Assembly (NCBI RefSeq): GCF_036323495.1
Contig: NZ_AP028947.1
Location: forward strand, 1-64,000
Origin: Limnobacter thiooxidans
GTDB taxonomy: Bacteria > Pseudomonadota > Gammaproteobacteria > Burkholderiales > Burkholderiaceae_B
DNA: 64,000 bases
Direction: 5' to 3'
Shown: positions 44,939 through 53,881 of the stretch, piece by piece
How positions within the stretch are numbered: position 1 is the first letter of the stretch
Layout: each line of letters starts with the position of its first letter
Notes under the pieces: generated by a model
What the model was told of the DNA's origin: nothing
The model's database searches: none
The model's input: only the letters and a program-made list of their open reading frames with translations
Position numbers and translations under genes: made by a program

Positions 44939-44999
44939 CCAGATTGAACAACATCAATCTGTGATACCCGGAAAACTGCATTTTGGTTTTGAATAGCGA

Positions 45000-45034
45000 T
45001 TCAATGTGACGTGTATTGTCTTTGTCACATTGAA
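45000..45034. repeat. Inverted repeat between chemoreceptor and PhoX-type genes
   Basis: Perfect 11-bp arms TTCAATGTGAC and GTCACATTGAA are separated by 13 bp. No T-run on the minus strand, so it may be an operator of the phosphatase operon or a weak terminator of the chemoreceptor gene. It does not match the classical Pho box. Confidence 0.45.
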
Positions 45035-45043
45035 TTGACCGGT

Positions 45044-46687
45044 TCAGGTTTTGAAGTAGGACACGGCGCGTTGCAGTTCTTCGGACATGCTTTCAACTTG
45101 TCGAGACTGCCCTTCGAGTTGAAGGCTGGCGGTTTTCAGTTGTTCGGAAAGTGCCGAAATGTCGCTGACCCGTCCAGAAATGTCCTGGCTGGCAGTTTCC
45201 TGCTCCTTGGTGGAATTGGCTACAGCGAGTGCATATTCAACCGATTGTTCAAAATGCTGAACAATTTCCTGAAGGCCACCCATGAGCCTGTCGGCGTATT
45301 CCATGTTTTCGCTCATGTGCTCGCCCACCTGGGCAACCGATTTGTTGGATCGCTCCGAATAGGTGCAGATTTCCCCAATCAGGGTACGAATTTCATTCGT
45401 GGCCGTGGCCGTGTTCTGGGCCAAGGTGCGCACTTCATCAGCTACCACGGCAAAGCCCCTCCCCTGCTCACCGGCCCTGGCTGCCTCGATTGCGGCATTC
45501 AGTGCCAGCAGGTTGGTTTGTTGGGCAATGCCTTGTATGACCGACACAATGCCGTTGATGCGGTCTGACCGCTCCACGAGCCCTGCAATTTCCTGGGTGG
45601 TGGTGTGCATTTGACCAGACATGTCGTTCATTTTGCCCTGCAGGGTTTGCATCAACTTCATGCCGTTTTTAGCGGTGTCTACTGATAGCTTGGCTTGCAC
45701 TTCGGTTTTGTGGGCGTAGTCGGAAATGGACCTTGCACTGGCGCTCATTTGTTCAACACTGACGGCGGTGGCGTTGGAGCTGTCTGCTTGTTGCTCTGCA
45801 GTGCCCGACAAACCCGATGCTACATTCACCAGTTCGCTGGATGCCGTTTTGAAGGTGCCGCAGGCTTGTGAAACCTGGTTGATGATTTCCCTCAAGCGCA
45901 CCTGAAGTTGCTGCATGCCGTCCATCAGCGAGCCTTTCTCGCAGTTTGGTACAGCCTGGGTCAGGTTGCCCTGTGCCATGGTCGCGACCACATGCAGTGC
46001 TTTGGCTGGTTCACCGCCGAGTTGCTTGCGCAACGACGCCGCCACCATACCCACCGTGAGGCCGCACAGCAACACAATGCTAATACACACCACGGCAATG
46101 GTGATCAGTGCATTGGCAAACACCCTGTCACCCTGCTCCACTGAGGCTTCCATGGTGCTTTTCACACTGGAATTCAGCGCCAGCATGCTTTGGTCCAGTC
46201 GCTGCTCCAGTGGATCTGCTTCGCTGAGCAAAGCGAGGGTAGCGGCCTGAACTTCACCCAACTCAGACTGATCAATGACACGTGTGTAAACGGTGTGCAA
46301 AGCGGTATTGTCGGTGGTGATGGTTTGAATCAGGTCCCGTGCTTCGTCAGTTGGTGTTTGGCTCAACATGCCTTGACCAAGCTGGCTGATTTCGACTTTC
46401 AGTGCCAGCATTCGTGACTTTGCAAGATCAAAACGTTCCTGCTCGTCAGCCAGAATCACGTTGCGTGCCTCGCGAGCCAACAACGCAGACTTGCCACTCA
46501 GGCTGGACACTTCGGTGAGCAAGCTCACTTGCTTTTGGGTACTGTCCTGGTTGAACTGGTTCAGCTGGTGGATTTCATAGACCGAAAACACACTCATGGC
46601 GAGCAGGGCCACAATGGGTATGCCCATCACAATGCCCAGCCGCATGTTGAGGCTGGTATTGATCAATTTGTTCATGACGGAGGACAT
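45044..46687 (-). CDS. Methyl-accepting chemotaxis protein
   Basis: A 547-residue chemoreceptor. TM1 is near 15-38, a four-helix-bundle-type periplasmic domain spans about 40-185, TM2 lies near 190-215, then a short HAMP-like region. The cytoplasmic signalling domain has the hairpin tip with [20 protein letters not shown] and [15 protein letters not shown]. The start is ATG 46687 (AAGGAA before it). It follows a small periplasmic sensor-like gene by 10 bp, suggesting a joint sensory function. Confidence 0.93.
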   Translation of the reverse strand: MSSVMNKLINTSLNMRLGIVMGIPIVALLAMSVFSVYEIHQLNQFNQDSTQKQVSLLTEVSSLSGKSALLAREARNVILADEQERFDLAKSRMLALKVEISQLGQGMLSQTPTDEARDLIQTITTDNTALHTVYTRVIDQSELGEVQAATLALLSEADPLEQRLDQSMLALNSSVKSTMEASVEQGDRVFANALITIAVVCISIVLLCGLTVGMVAASLRKQLGGEPAKALHVVATMAQGNLTQAVPNCEKGSLMDGMQQLQVRLREIINQVSQACGTFKTASSELVNVASGLSGTAEQQADSSNATAVSVEQMSASARSISDYAHKTEVQAKLSVDTAKNGMKLMQTLQGKMNDMSGQMHTTTQEIAGLVERSDRINGIVSVIQGIAQQTNLLALNAAIEAARAGEQGRGFAVVADEVRTLAQNTATATNEIRTLIGEICTYSERSNKSVAQVGEHMSENMEYADRLMGGLQEIVQHFEQSVEYALAVANSTKEQETASQDISGRVSDISALSEQLKTASLQLEGQSRQVESMSEELQRAVSYFKT

Positions 46688-46697
46688 GTGTGTTCCT

Positions 46698-47249
46698 TCA
46701 AGGCAAGGCTTGGACATTCACGCCAATGGTCAAGGTGCCAATCGCTTTGCCACCATCCATAACCGCCACAGACACTTGTGAAATCACAGCGCCCGAGCTT
46801 TCATCTTTCTTGGCCCGCGCGATGTAGTCGTCGCCTTTGCCATCGGCCCAGGCTTTGACAAACTTGGGTTCATCGCCCTGCCAGTAGTCGGACGTCATGG
46901 AACTGATTGCGACATTCGCGCCCTGGTTGTCGGTCAGGATGGACTCCGTGAAATAGGGTTTTGCTTTCTCAGCGGCCAACAAGGTTTTGGAGGTGGCACT
47001 TTCCATCATGGTTTTGCCTTCTGGCAAACCACCCGCTGCAGCGATCCATTTGCTGTCCGTGGCCTTGATGGCGTCCAGCGTCAAACCTTTTGCGTTTTGT
47101 GCCTTCACGGCGGCAATGACTTCGGGCTTTGCTGCAATGGCCTTGATTTCCGGCAATACGTCATTGGGTGTGCCTGCGAAAACAGTGCCGCATGCGGTCA
47201 ACAAAAGGGCGGTCAAACCGGCTTTGGTGCTTGAGTAAACAGGATTCAT
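46698..47249 (-). CDS. Periplasmic PDC/Cache-like sensor domain protein
   Basis: A 183-residue secreted protein: signal peptide, then a PAS-like PDC/Cache domain with [23 protein letters not shown], a typical ligand-binding arrangement, and a C-terminal strand [11 protein letters not shown]. It has no membrane anchor or output domain. AAGGAG precedes the ATG. It is 10 bp upstream of the chemoreceptor gene, so it may bind a ligand and contact the receptor. Confidence 0.8.
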   Translation of the reverse strand: MNPVYSSTKAGLTALLLTACGTVFAGTPNDVLPEIKAIAAKPEVIAAVKAQNAKGLTLDAIKATDSKWIAAAGGLPEGKTMMESATSKTLLAAEKAKPYFTESILTDNQGANVAISSMTSDYWQGDEPKFVKAWADGKGDDYIARAKKDESSGAVISQVSVAVMDGGKAIGTLTIGVNVQALP

Positions 47250-47538
47250 GTGCGTTGCTCCTTGGGATTGTCTTGGGTTGTCAATCCATTGTTGGAATGG
47301 GGTGGGCGTCCACCAAATGGGGGATATGACTAGCTTAAGGAGCTGATTTGAAATGCCATTTGTGGATAAGCTGTGTGATTACCCTTCTCTAAACTTGCTT
47401 GGTCAGATTGGACTGGAATGGGTGGATCAGGGTAAACCCTTGAATCTGTTGCTGGCTCGACTGAACAGTTGCGAAGAAGAGGTGTTGGCGCTATTTTCAG
47501 GATGCAACTTCTGTTGTACTAACAAAAAGGGGAAAAAG

Positions 47539-48120
47539 ATGAAAAGACTGATGCTTGTTGTCTCGACCACGGTGGTGCTAGCGGGTTGTGCAGCCGGGGG
47601 AATGTTTGGCCCGGCGCCGAAAGATGGTGAATTGGCCCAGCCGTCTGACTACAAATCATGGCCCGTTTTTTTGGCGGGTATTGAAAAGCCCACTGGCCAT
47701 GTGCGCGACATCTACATCAATCCGACAGGCGCCTCTGCCAAGAAAGGTGACGTCTTCCCTAACGGCACTGTCAGTGTCATGGAAATCTACAAAGCCACAA
47801 AAACCGGTGACAAGATGACCAAGGCAAGTCTGGAAAAAGTGTTCGTGATGTACAAGGGCAAGGACTGGGGCAGCACCGCGCCTGAAGGTATGAAAACAGG
47901 TGACTGGGTTTACGCCGCATTTGAGCCTAACGGTCAACCTGCCAAAGTGGATTACGCCACCTGTCGTGGTTGCCACATTCCCCTGGCCGACAAGGACTAC
48001 ATTTTTCATTACGACAAATATTTCGATACCCGTAAAAGTGCACAAATGCTGAATGGGCAAACAGGTAAAGTGGCCATGTCGGTGGATGAAGTTCATTTGG
48101 CCGCAGTGTTGACCAAGTAA
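47539..48120 (+). CDS. Cytochrome P460-family lipoprotein
   Basis: A 193-residue protein with a lipoprotein signal (lipobox LAGC) and a cytochrome P460-like domain. The haem-binding motif CRGCH lies near 147, followed by FHYDKYFD. P460 proteins oxidise hydroxylamine or bind NO. The ATG at 47539 has AGGGGAA 6 bases before it; a longer reading from 47353 would put 62 residues before the lipobox, which is unlikely. A terminator follows at 48139..48169. Confidence 0.85.
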   Translation: MKRLMLVVSTTVVLAGCAAGGMFGPAPKDGELAQPSDYKSWPVFLAGIEKPTGHVRDIYINPTGASAKKGDVFPNGTVSVMEIYKATKTGDKMTKASLEKVFVMYKGKDWGSTAPEGMKTGDWVYAAFEPNGQPAKVDYATCRGCHIPLADKDYIFHYDKYFDTRKSAQMLNGQTGKVAMSVDEVHLAAVLTK

Positions 48121-48138
48121 ACTGTCCGCAGATCGACC

Positions 48139-48169
48139 AAAGCCGCTCGATTCCTGGGCGGCTTTTTTT
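48139..48169 (+). terminator. Rho-independent terminator after cytochrome P460 gene
   Basis: Stem AAAGCCGC and GCGGCTTT with an 11-base loop, followed by a T-run. It ends just before the MBL-fold gene, which therefore has its own start. Confidence 0.88.
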
Positions 48170-48185
48170 ATGGGCAGGGTTCACC

Positions 48186-49232
48186 ATGGTGTTTGTTCAA
48201 CAGAAATTCGATGGCTGGCGCTTACTGCGATGGGCAGGCTGCCTGGTGGTGGGTGTAACGCTGATTGCACTGGGTGCTGTGCTATACGGTTTGCGTACAG
48301 CGCCCACAGTTGACCTGGAGTTCAGCGCCCCGAAGGCTGGGGATTCCGGCGTGAAAATGTTGTTCCTGGGCACCTCATCCATGGCCTGGACGGATGGAAA
48401 AAACACGTGGATGGTTGATGGGTTTTTCTCCCGGCAGGCAGTGAGCCGCGTGGCTTTTTCCCGGCTCGATGTGGATGAACAGCGTGTCCTGGAGGTGGCC
48501 AAAGAAGCGTTCAAGCGCCTTGATGTGCCGGAAGTATTGTCAGGTATCGTGGTGGCCCATTCCCACTATGACCACGCAATCGACGCGCCTTTTCTGGTGA
48601 AAACATTTGGCGGCATGTTGCATGGTTCAGAATCGACTGCTCAAATTGCTCGCGGGCAGGATGTATTGGCAACCCACGTGCAAGCGACTGGCAAGCAGGG
48701 CTTGGCCAACTTCGGGCAGTTTCGGGTGGAGCTCAGGGAATCGGCCCACGCGCCCACCGGTTTTACTGGTGGGTTTAACGCATCCCCTTTGCACTTGCCC
48801 GCCCATGCCTTGTCATTCAAGGAAGGGATCAGTTACAGCTTTCTGGTGTCACATCCACTTCTGGGCAATCGCCCATTTGCCTTGATCCAGCCCAGCGCAG
48901 GTTTTATTCCGGGGCAGAATAAGGGAATCACGGTGGATACCGTGTTTTTGGGTACAGGTGGTCTTGGAAAACTGGACGCCCTCTACATGGCCGACTATTG
49001 GCAGGAAATGGTCTTGAATACAGAGGCAAAACAGGTGTATTTGATCCACTGGGACAACTTCACACTGCCTTTGATGCAACAAGGTGTGCCAATTTCATTG
49101 CAAGCCATGCCAAACTTGGTGGATGATTTTTCCAAATCCCTTCGTGAGTTGAAGAAACTGTCACAGCGCGATGGCGTTAGCCTGCATGTGCTCAATGCAT
49201 GGGATATGGTGGAATTTCCAAGACTTCCTTAA
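48186..49232 (+). CDS. MBL-fold metallo-hydrolase, membrane-anchored
   Basis: A 348-residue protein with an N-terminal membrane segment (about 14-36) and a metallo-beta-lactamase domain containing AHSHYDHAID. This is the metal-binding H-x-H-x-D-H motif. The fold continues with other histidines (HSHPLL region and LIHWDNF). Substrate unknown. AGGG lies before the ATG. The next gene, a CHASE hybrid kinase, starts 32 bp downstream, so they may be co-transcribed. Confidence 0.85.
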   Translation: MVFVQQKFDGWRLLRWAGCLVVGVTLIALGAVLYGLRTAPTVDLEFSAPKAGDSGVKMLFLGTSSMAWTDGKNTWMVDGFFSRQAVSRVAFSRLDVDEQRVLEVAKEAFKRLDVPEVLSGIVVAHSHYDHAIDAPFLVKTFGGMLHGSESTAQIARGQDVLATHVQATGKQGLANFGQFRVELRESAHAPTGFTGGFNASPLHLPAHALSFKEGISYSFLVSHPLLGNRPFALIQPSAGFIPGQNKGITVDTVFLGTGGLGKLDALYMADYWQEMVLNTEAKQVYLIHWDNFTLPLMQQGVPISLQAMPNLVDDFSKSLRELKKLSQRDGVSLHVLNAWDMVEFPRLP

Positions 49233-49264
49233 CCGATTCAGTTCGCACTGACTGGTGAGTCATC

Positions 49265-51457
49265 ATGCCGTTAAACACAACAAATCCGGGCGTCACGTCC
49301 ACTTTGACAAGCGGAAAACCCGTTGCCGAGCTGTTTCACAACGAGGTGACAGCCTGGCTGGTATTGGCGTTGTCGTTGACCATCACAGGCCTGGGCTGGT
49401 TTTTGGCCAGCGAGGCCATTGAAAAACGGGCGGCAGAAAATTTCAAATTCGAAGTGCGCGAAGCGCAGGAGCGTGTTGAAAGCCGCATGAAGCAGTATGA
49501 GCAGGTGTTGCGCGGCGGTGTGGCCCTGTTTGACTCCCAGGCAGAAGTTACCCGGGCAGAATGGCAGGTATATACCCGTTCTCTGGACTTGCAAAAGGCC
49601 CTGCCCGGCTTGCAGGGTTTTGCTTATGCACCCCGGGTTGACGCTGGCGGGTTGAATGCCCACGAAACTGCAGTGCGTTCAGAAGGTTTTCCCGATTATG
49701 CGGTGACACCCGCAGGCGCGCGGGAAATGTATTTTCCGATCAGCCTCATTGAGCCTTTCGATGCCCGCAACCAGCGTGCCTTTGCGTTTGACATGTATTC
49801 CGAGCCGGTGCGAAAGCAGGCCATCGACCACGCCATTGAAACCGGTCAGGCCACCCTTTCCGGATTGGTCAAGCTGAAACAGGAAGACAGTGACAACGCC
49901 CAACCAGGCTTCCTGATCTATTTACCCGTGTACCGGCAGGGTGCAGTGCTTGACACCCCCCAAGCGCGCAGGGCGGCTATTCGCGGCATCGTGTACAGCC
50001 CGTTTCGCACTGTGGACTTGATGAGTAACTTGATGGGGAAGGAAAAGCTGCCCTTGGCGTTTCGCCTGTTCGATGCCGCGGACATGAACCCAGCCGCATT
50101 GATTTACGATTCCGCAGCAGGTCAGTCTGAAAGCATTTCAAGGTACAGTGTAACGGTGCCCATTGCGGTGTCAGGCAGAACCTGGACAGCCCACTTTCAA
50201 AGCACATCCAACTTTGATCAACAGGTGGGCAGTGCCACACCCAACCTGATCCTCGCGGCAGGGGTTGTCATCGATTTTCTGCTGTTTTTGATCCTGCGAT
50301 CATTGGCGGCCCAGCGCAAACGCATGAGCGCCAGCCATGCCAAAAGCCTGTTTCTGGCCAATATGAGTCATGAAATACGCACTCCCCTGAATGCAATTGT
50401 CGGCCTGAACAACTTGTTGAAAGCCCATGTCAAGGAGGAGCCTGCCGCGCAGTATGTGGCTCAGGTGGAAGATGCGTCTCAATATTTGCTGGCCATGCTG
50501 GAAGATGTGCTGAGTTTCTCGCAGATTGAATCAGGCGTGATCGACCTGGAAGCAATCGAGTTCGATTTGCATGAGCAGGCTGCAAAAACCGTTCGTCAGT
50601 TCGCCTTGCGCGCCCGTCAACAGGGCTTGGAAATTGAACTTGAAGTGGATGCGATGACCCCCTTGATGGTGAAAGGTGACCCAACTCGCTACACCCAGGT
50701 TGTGGGCAATTTGCTGAGCAACGCCATCAAGTTTTCTGCGAGGGGGCCGATTCGAGTGACAGTACAGGCCGATCAGGTGGATGAGCATAATGCCTTGATC
50801 CGCACCGAGGTTCATGACCGTGGCATCGGTTTTGATCTCAATGAGTTTGACCGGTTGACCGAGCCTTTTGAACAGGCTGACAACACAACCACCCGCCGGT
50901 TCGGTGGCACCGGCTTGGGCTTGGCCATTTCCAAACGCTTAAGTGGCTTGATGGGTGGGCAACTGTACGTGCTGTCCTCCAGCAGTGAAGGCAGCGTACT
51001 GGGCTTCACGATGTCGGTTAAACCCGTGTATGTGAATGCCGTGCCAATTGAGCCTCTCACACCTGCGCCCTCGCTGGTGGGGAAAAAAATCCTGGTGGTG
51101 GAAGACAATCTGTTGAACCAGCATGTCATCAAATCCTTACTGGCCGGAATGAAGGTTCAGGTCACCCTGGCAGAAAACGGTGCCCAAGCGGTGAATGCGG
51201 TCCAACTGGATCCAGATCTTGACTTGGTTCTGATGGACATTCACATGCCGGTGATGAACGGCATTGACGCCACGAAAGCCATTCGTGAATTGACAGGGCC
51301 CTCAGCGCGAATTCCCATCGTGGCGCTGACCGCCTGTGCGCTTCAGGAAGACGAAATTGCCTGCCGTGAAGCAGGCGTGGATGAATTTTTGACCAAACCT
51401 GTGAATGTTCCTGTACTTCACGCGGTGTTGAGCCGGTTTTTATTGCCCCCTGGCTGA
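49265..51457 (+). CDS. CHASE-domain hybrid histidine kinase
   Basis: A 730-residue sensor. TM1 lies about 30-50, a periplasmic CHASE domain about 75-270, and TM2 about 327-345. The HisKA domain has phospho-acceptor His369 (ANMSHEIRTPLN). HATPase_c follows with LLSNAIKFSARG, DRGIGF and GGTGLGLAISK. The C-terminal receiver (about 605-728) has EDN and the Asp in LVLMDIHMPVMNG. No separate output domain is attached, so it presumably signals to another protein by phosphorelay. Its 3' end overlaps the convergent YeeE gene by 18 bp. Confidence 0.92.
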   Translation: MPLNTTNPGVTSTLTSGKPVAELFHNEVTAWLVLALSLTITGLGWFLASEAIEKRAAENFKFEVREAQERVESRMKQYEQVLRGGVALFDSQAEVTRAEWQVYTRSLDLQKALPGLQGFAYAPRVDAGGLNAHETAVRSEGFPDYAVTPAGAREMYFPISLIEPFDARNQRAFAFDMYSEPVRKQAIDHAIETGQATLSGLVKLKQEDSDNAQPGFLIYLPVYRQGAVLDTPQARRAAIRGIVYSPFRTVDLMSNLMGKEKLPLAFRLFDAADMNPAALIYDSAAGQSESISRYSVTVPIAVSGRTWTAHFQSTSNFDQQVGSATPNLILAAGVVIDFLLFLILRSLAAQRKRMSASHAKSLFLANMSHEIRTPLNAIVGLNNLLKAHVKEEPAAQYVAQVEDASQYLLAMLEDVLSFSQIESGVIDLEAIEFDLHEQAAKTVRQFALRARQQGLEIELEVDAMTPLMVKGDPTRYTQVVGNLLSNAIKFSARGPIRVTVQADQVDEHNALIRTEVHDRGIGFDLNEFDRLTEPFEQADNTTTRRFGGTGLGLAISKRLSGLMGGQLYVLSSSSEGSVLGFTMSVKPVYVNAVPIEPLTPAPSLVGKKILVVEDNLLNQHVIKSLLAGMKVQVTLAENGAQAVNAVQLDPDLDLVLMDIHMPVMNGIDATKAIRELTGPSARIPIVALTACALQEDEIACREAGVDEFLTKPVNVPVLHAVLSRFLLPPG

Positions 51458-51865
51458 AAAGGCAAACATGCCTGCCAGCATGGCGGTCACGAAAATGAGA
51501 CCGTCTGTGGCGAGGCTTGCAGCAGCCACCACTGCCGGGCCTGGGCAAAAGCCGCCAATTCCCCAACCTGCACCGAACAACACCGCACCCAGCAGCAGTT
51601 TTTTGTCCAGTTGGGTGTTGGCAGGCAGGTTCATCGGCATGCCCAGCATGCTGGTTTTACGGCGCTTGGCCAGGTAGAAGCCAGGCAAGCCGATCGCAAT
51701 TGCGCCACCCATCACAAACATCAATGAGGGGTCCCAAGGCATGGACAGGTCCAGGAAGCCGATGACCTTGGCTGGGTTGGCCATGCCGGAAACCACGAGA
51801 CCCAGGCCAAATATCAAACCCGTCAATCCACTGACGATTGCAAAACGAATAGAGTTGTTCAACAT
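51440..51865 (-). CDS. YeeE/YedE-family transporter, second half (PmpB-like)
   Basis: A 141-residue membrane protein with four hydrophobic helices and the family motif GIGGFCPGPAV near 112. The cysteine in it is conserved in sulfur-compound transporters. It lies 10 bp downstream of the partner half on the same strand, so the two probably form one transporter for thiosulfate-type or polysulfide sulfur. Its end overlaps the hybrid kinase end in the opposite direction. Confidence 0.85.
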   Translation of the reverse strand: MLNNSIRFAIVSGLTGLIFGLGLVVSGMANPAKVIGFLDLSMPWDPSLMFVMGGAIAIGLPGFYLAKRRKTSMLGMPMNLPANTQLDKKLLLGAVLFGAGWGIGGFCPGPAVVAAASLATDGLIFVTAMLAGMFAFSARGQ

Positions 51866-51875
51866 ATTCTCCTGA

Positions 51876-52307
51876 TCAGATTGCGTGCATCAACAGGGAC
51901 GCAACCACGAAACCAACCGTCATGAAAACGCCAGTGGCCACCAATGAACGAAGCGACAGACGCGACAAACCGCACACCCCATGACCGCTGGTGCAGCCAG
52001 AGCCCAAGCGCGTGCCATAGCCCACCAACAGGCCTGCCACGATCAAGGCCAAGGGGCCACGCGGGCTTTCAAATTCAAAGCTGCCCATGGTGGCCATGTA
52101 AAGCCAGGGTGCTGTCACCATGCCCAGCACAAAGGTGAAGCGCCACAGGGTTTCATTGCTTTGGGGTTTGATCAGCCCGCCAAGAATACCGCTGATACCG
52201 GCCACTCGGCCTGTCAACAGAATCAGCATCACTGCGGACACACCGATCATCATCCCGCCCAGCAATGCGGAGTAAGGCGTGAAAGCCTCCCAGTGGATAG
52301 ATATCAT
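51876..52307 (-). CDS. YeeE/YedE-family transporter, first half (PmpA-like)
   Basis: A 143-residue membrane protein with four helices and the motif LGSGCTSGHGVCGLSRLS near 105, matching the sulfur-transport family. The start is ATG 52307 with AGG 7 bases before it; a GTG at 52322 is less likely. An imperfect palindrome CTCAT-6-ATGAG at 52336..52351 lies upstream and could be an operator for a sulfide or redox regulator. Confidence 0.85.
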   Translation of the reverse strand: MISIHWEAFTPYSALLGGMMIGVSAVMLILLTGRVAGISGILGGLIKPQSNETLWRFTFVLGMVTAPWLYMATMGSFEFESPRGPLALIVAGLLVGYGTRLGSGCTSGHGVCGLSRLSLRSLVATGVFMTVGFVVASLLMHAI

Positions 52308-52416
52308 CACAAACCTGCACAAGTATGATTAACGGCTCATATTAGCATGAGAACTAAAAATCTGCCATGCAGAGGCTGGGTTACAATTCACAGCTTGTCA
52401 TTCACTGCGCCGCTTC

Positions 52417-53862
52417 ATGGTCAGCCCGGAAATTGTTCGAACCGTTTGTACGTCATGGCTTGAATCGCGACAGCCCGTGTACACCGTTCTAGACCCTCAT
52501 TTCGGTGCAGGTGAAACCTTTCATGCACTGTTATCGCTGCTTCAGCGCACACCGTCGCGGCCTTTTGCAAGGCTGCGCTACCAGGCAGCAACCGAGTTCA
52601 ACAACCCGGCACTGCCCACTGGCTTGCTTAACGGTGTATTGGCCCCCGGCCTGCATTTCATGCAAATGCCGGAACTCAATGTGGAACTGCACCTTTGGGT
52701 AGGCAACACCAAGGCGGCCTTGCAGGAATTCCAGGGCTGTTTTGATGCGGTGCTAGAACCCGACGCGCACCGCCAATATGGCCGGCGCATGGCGCGCCAG
52801 CCGCTTGCCATGAACCAGCCCGAAAGTGTCGCAGTGGTGGGCGCCGGCATTGCCGGCAGCAGCGTGGCCCTGGCGCTTTGCCAACGCGGGGTGCAGGTGC
52901 ACCTGTACGACCAGGCTGGCGGGCCTGCCACAGGCGCTTCTGGCAACTGGGTGGGCGCATTTCACCCTCACATCACCCGGGGTGATTCGCCTTTGTCGCG
53001 TTTAAGTCGCTTGGGTTTTGAACACACAGTCCAGGCCCTGAACACACTGACCGAGCAAGGCTTTCTACAGAAAGACGAGGATTGGGCCACGCCCGGTCAC
53101 TTGCAAACCGTGCCTGTAGACGAGGCCGAGCGAACCCGAGAAACCCTGGCGCAATTGGCTTTTCCGGAAAGCCTGGTGCGTTGGGCTGAACCTGATTCCC
53201 TACTGCCCACACCCCTAAGCGGGCTTTATTTTCCGCAAGGCGGGTGGGTAAAACCTGCGCGTTGGGTACAGGCCAATTTGCAGGCCTGTGGCAGTTTGCT
53301 GACCACCCATTACAACACCCCGGTGCATGATTTAACCGCCCTGCGTGAACAACACGATGCCGTGGTGGTGTGTAGTGCCGAGCAATCCATCATATTGGCA
53401 CCCATTGACGGCGCAAAAGTGGGCGTGGTCAAAGGGCAAATCAGCAAACTGCAGGCCACGGTGCAGCCCAATGTGGTCTTGTCTGGTGAAAGTTATGCCA
53501 TTGCACCACCGCGAGAAAACTGGTTGGTGCTGGGCGCCACCTACGAGCGGCCTGTGCTGGATTTGAACCCCACGCCAGAAGCGGACGAGCTCAACGTGGC
53601 CCGGTTCAGGGCTGCATTTCCAGACTGGCCCCTGGGCAATGTAGTGGACCACCGCTGTGCCGTGCGCGCGGTGTGGCATGACCGGCTGCCCGCGATCGGA
53701 CCTGTACCCAACATGCCCGGTGTGTTCATGAGCACCGGCTTTGCATCGAGGGGTTTGTTGTGGGCTGCGTTGGGGGGCTGGTTGGTGGCTGACCACTGCC
53801 TGGATCAACCTTTCGAATCGAAATTGCTGGGAAAAATCAGGCCCCGGGGTGCAAGGGCGTGA
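52417..53862 (+). CDS. mnmC: MnmC-like FAD oxidoreductase with eroded methyltransferase half
   Basis: MnmC modifies uridine 34 in certain tRNAs. The C-terminal half (from about 138) has a full FAD-binding Rossmann start (VAVVGAGIAGSSVALAL) and the oxidoreductase domain to the end. The N-terminal half is only about 130 residues and degenerate compared with the normal about 250-residue methyltransferase; GAGE near 30 is left of the SAM site, but the rest is not complete. So the oxidase step may work while the methyl transfer is doubtful. At 481 residues it is much shorter than the usual about 650. Confidence 0.75.
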   Translation: MVSPEIVRTVCTSWLESRQPVYTVLDPHFGAGETFHALLSLLQRTPSRPFARLRYQAATEFNNPALPTGLLNGVLAPGLHFMQMPELNVELHLWVGNTKAALQEFQGCFDAVLEPDAHRQYGRRMARQPLAMNQPESVAVVGAGIAGSSVALALCQRGVQVHLYDQAGGPATGASGNWVGAFHPHITRGDSPLSRLSRLGFEHTVQALNTLTEQGFLQKDEDWATPGHLQTVPVDEAERTRETLAQLAFPESLVRWAEPDSLLPTPLSGLYFPQGGWVKPARWVQANLQACGSLLTTHYNTPVHDLTALREQHDAVVVCSAEQSIILAPIDGAKVGVVKGQISKLQATVQPNVVLSGESYAIAPPRENWLVLGATYERPVLDLNPTPEADELNVARFRAAFPDWPLGNVVDHRCAVRAVWHDRLPAIGPVPNMPGVFMSTGFASRGLLWAALGGWLVADHCLDQPFESKLLGKIRPRGARA

Positions 53863-53881
53863 GTGTTTTCTGGACAGGCAA

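Noticed and set aside
47361..47369. A perfect DnaA box TGTGGATAA before the cytochrome P460 gene
   Set aside because: Single copy far from the origin; occurrence by chance is likely.
47353..47538. N-terminal extension of the cytochrome P460 protein from an upstream ATG with AAGGAG
   Set aside because: It would bury the lipoprotein signal inside the protein; the ATG at 47539 has a good ribosome site and fits the lipobox.
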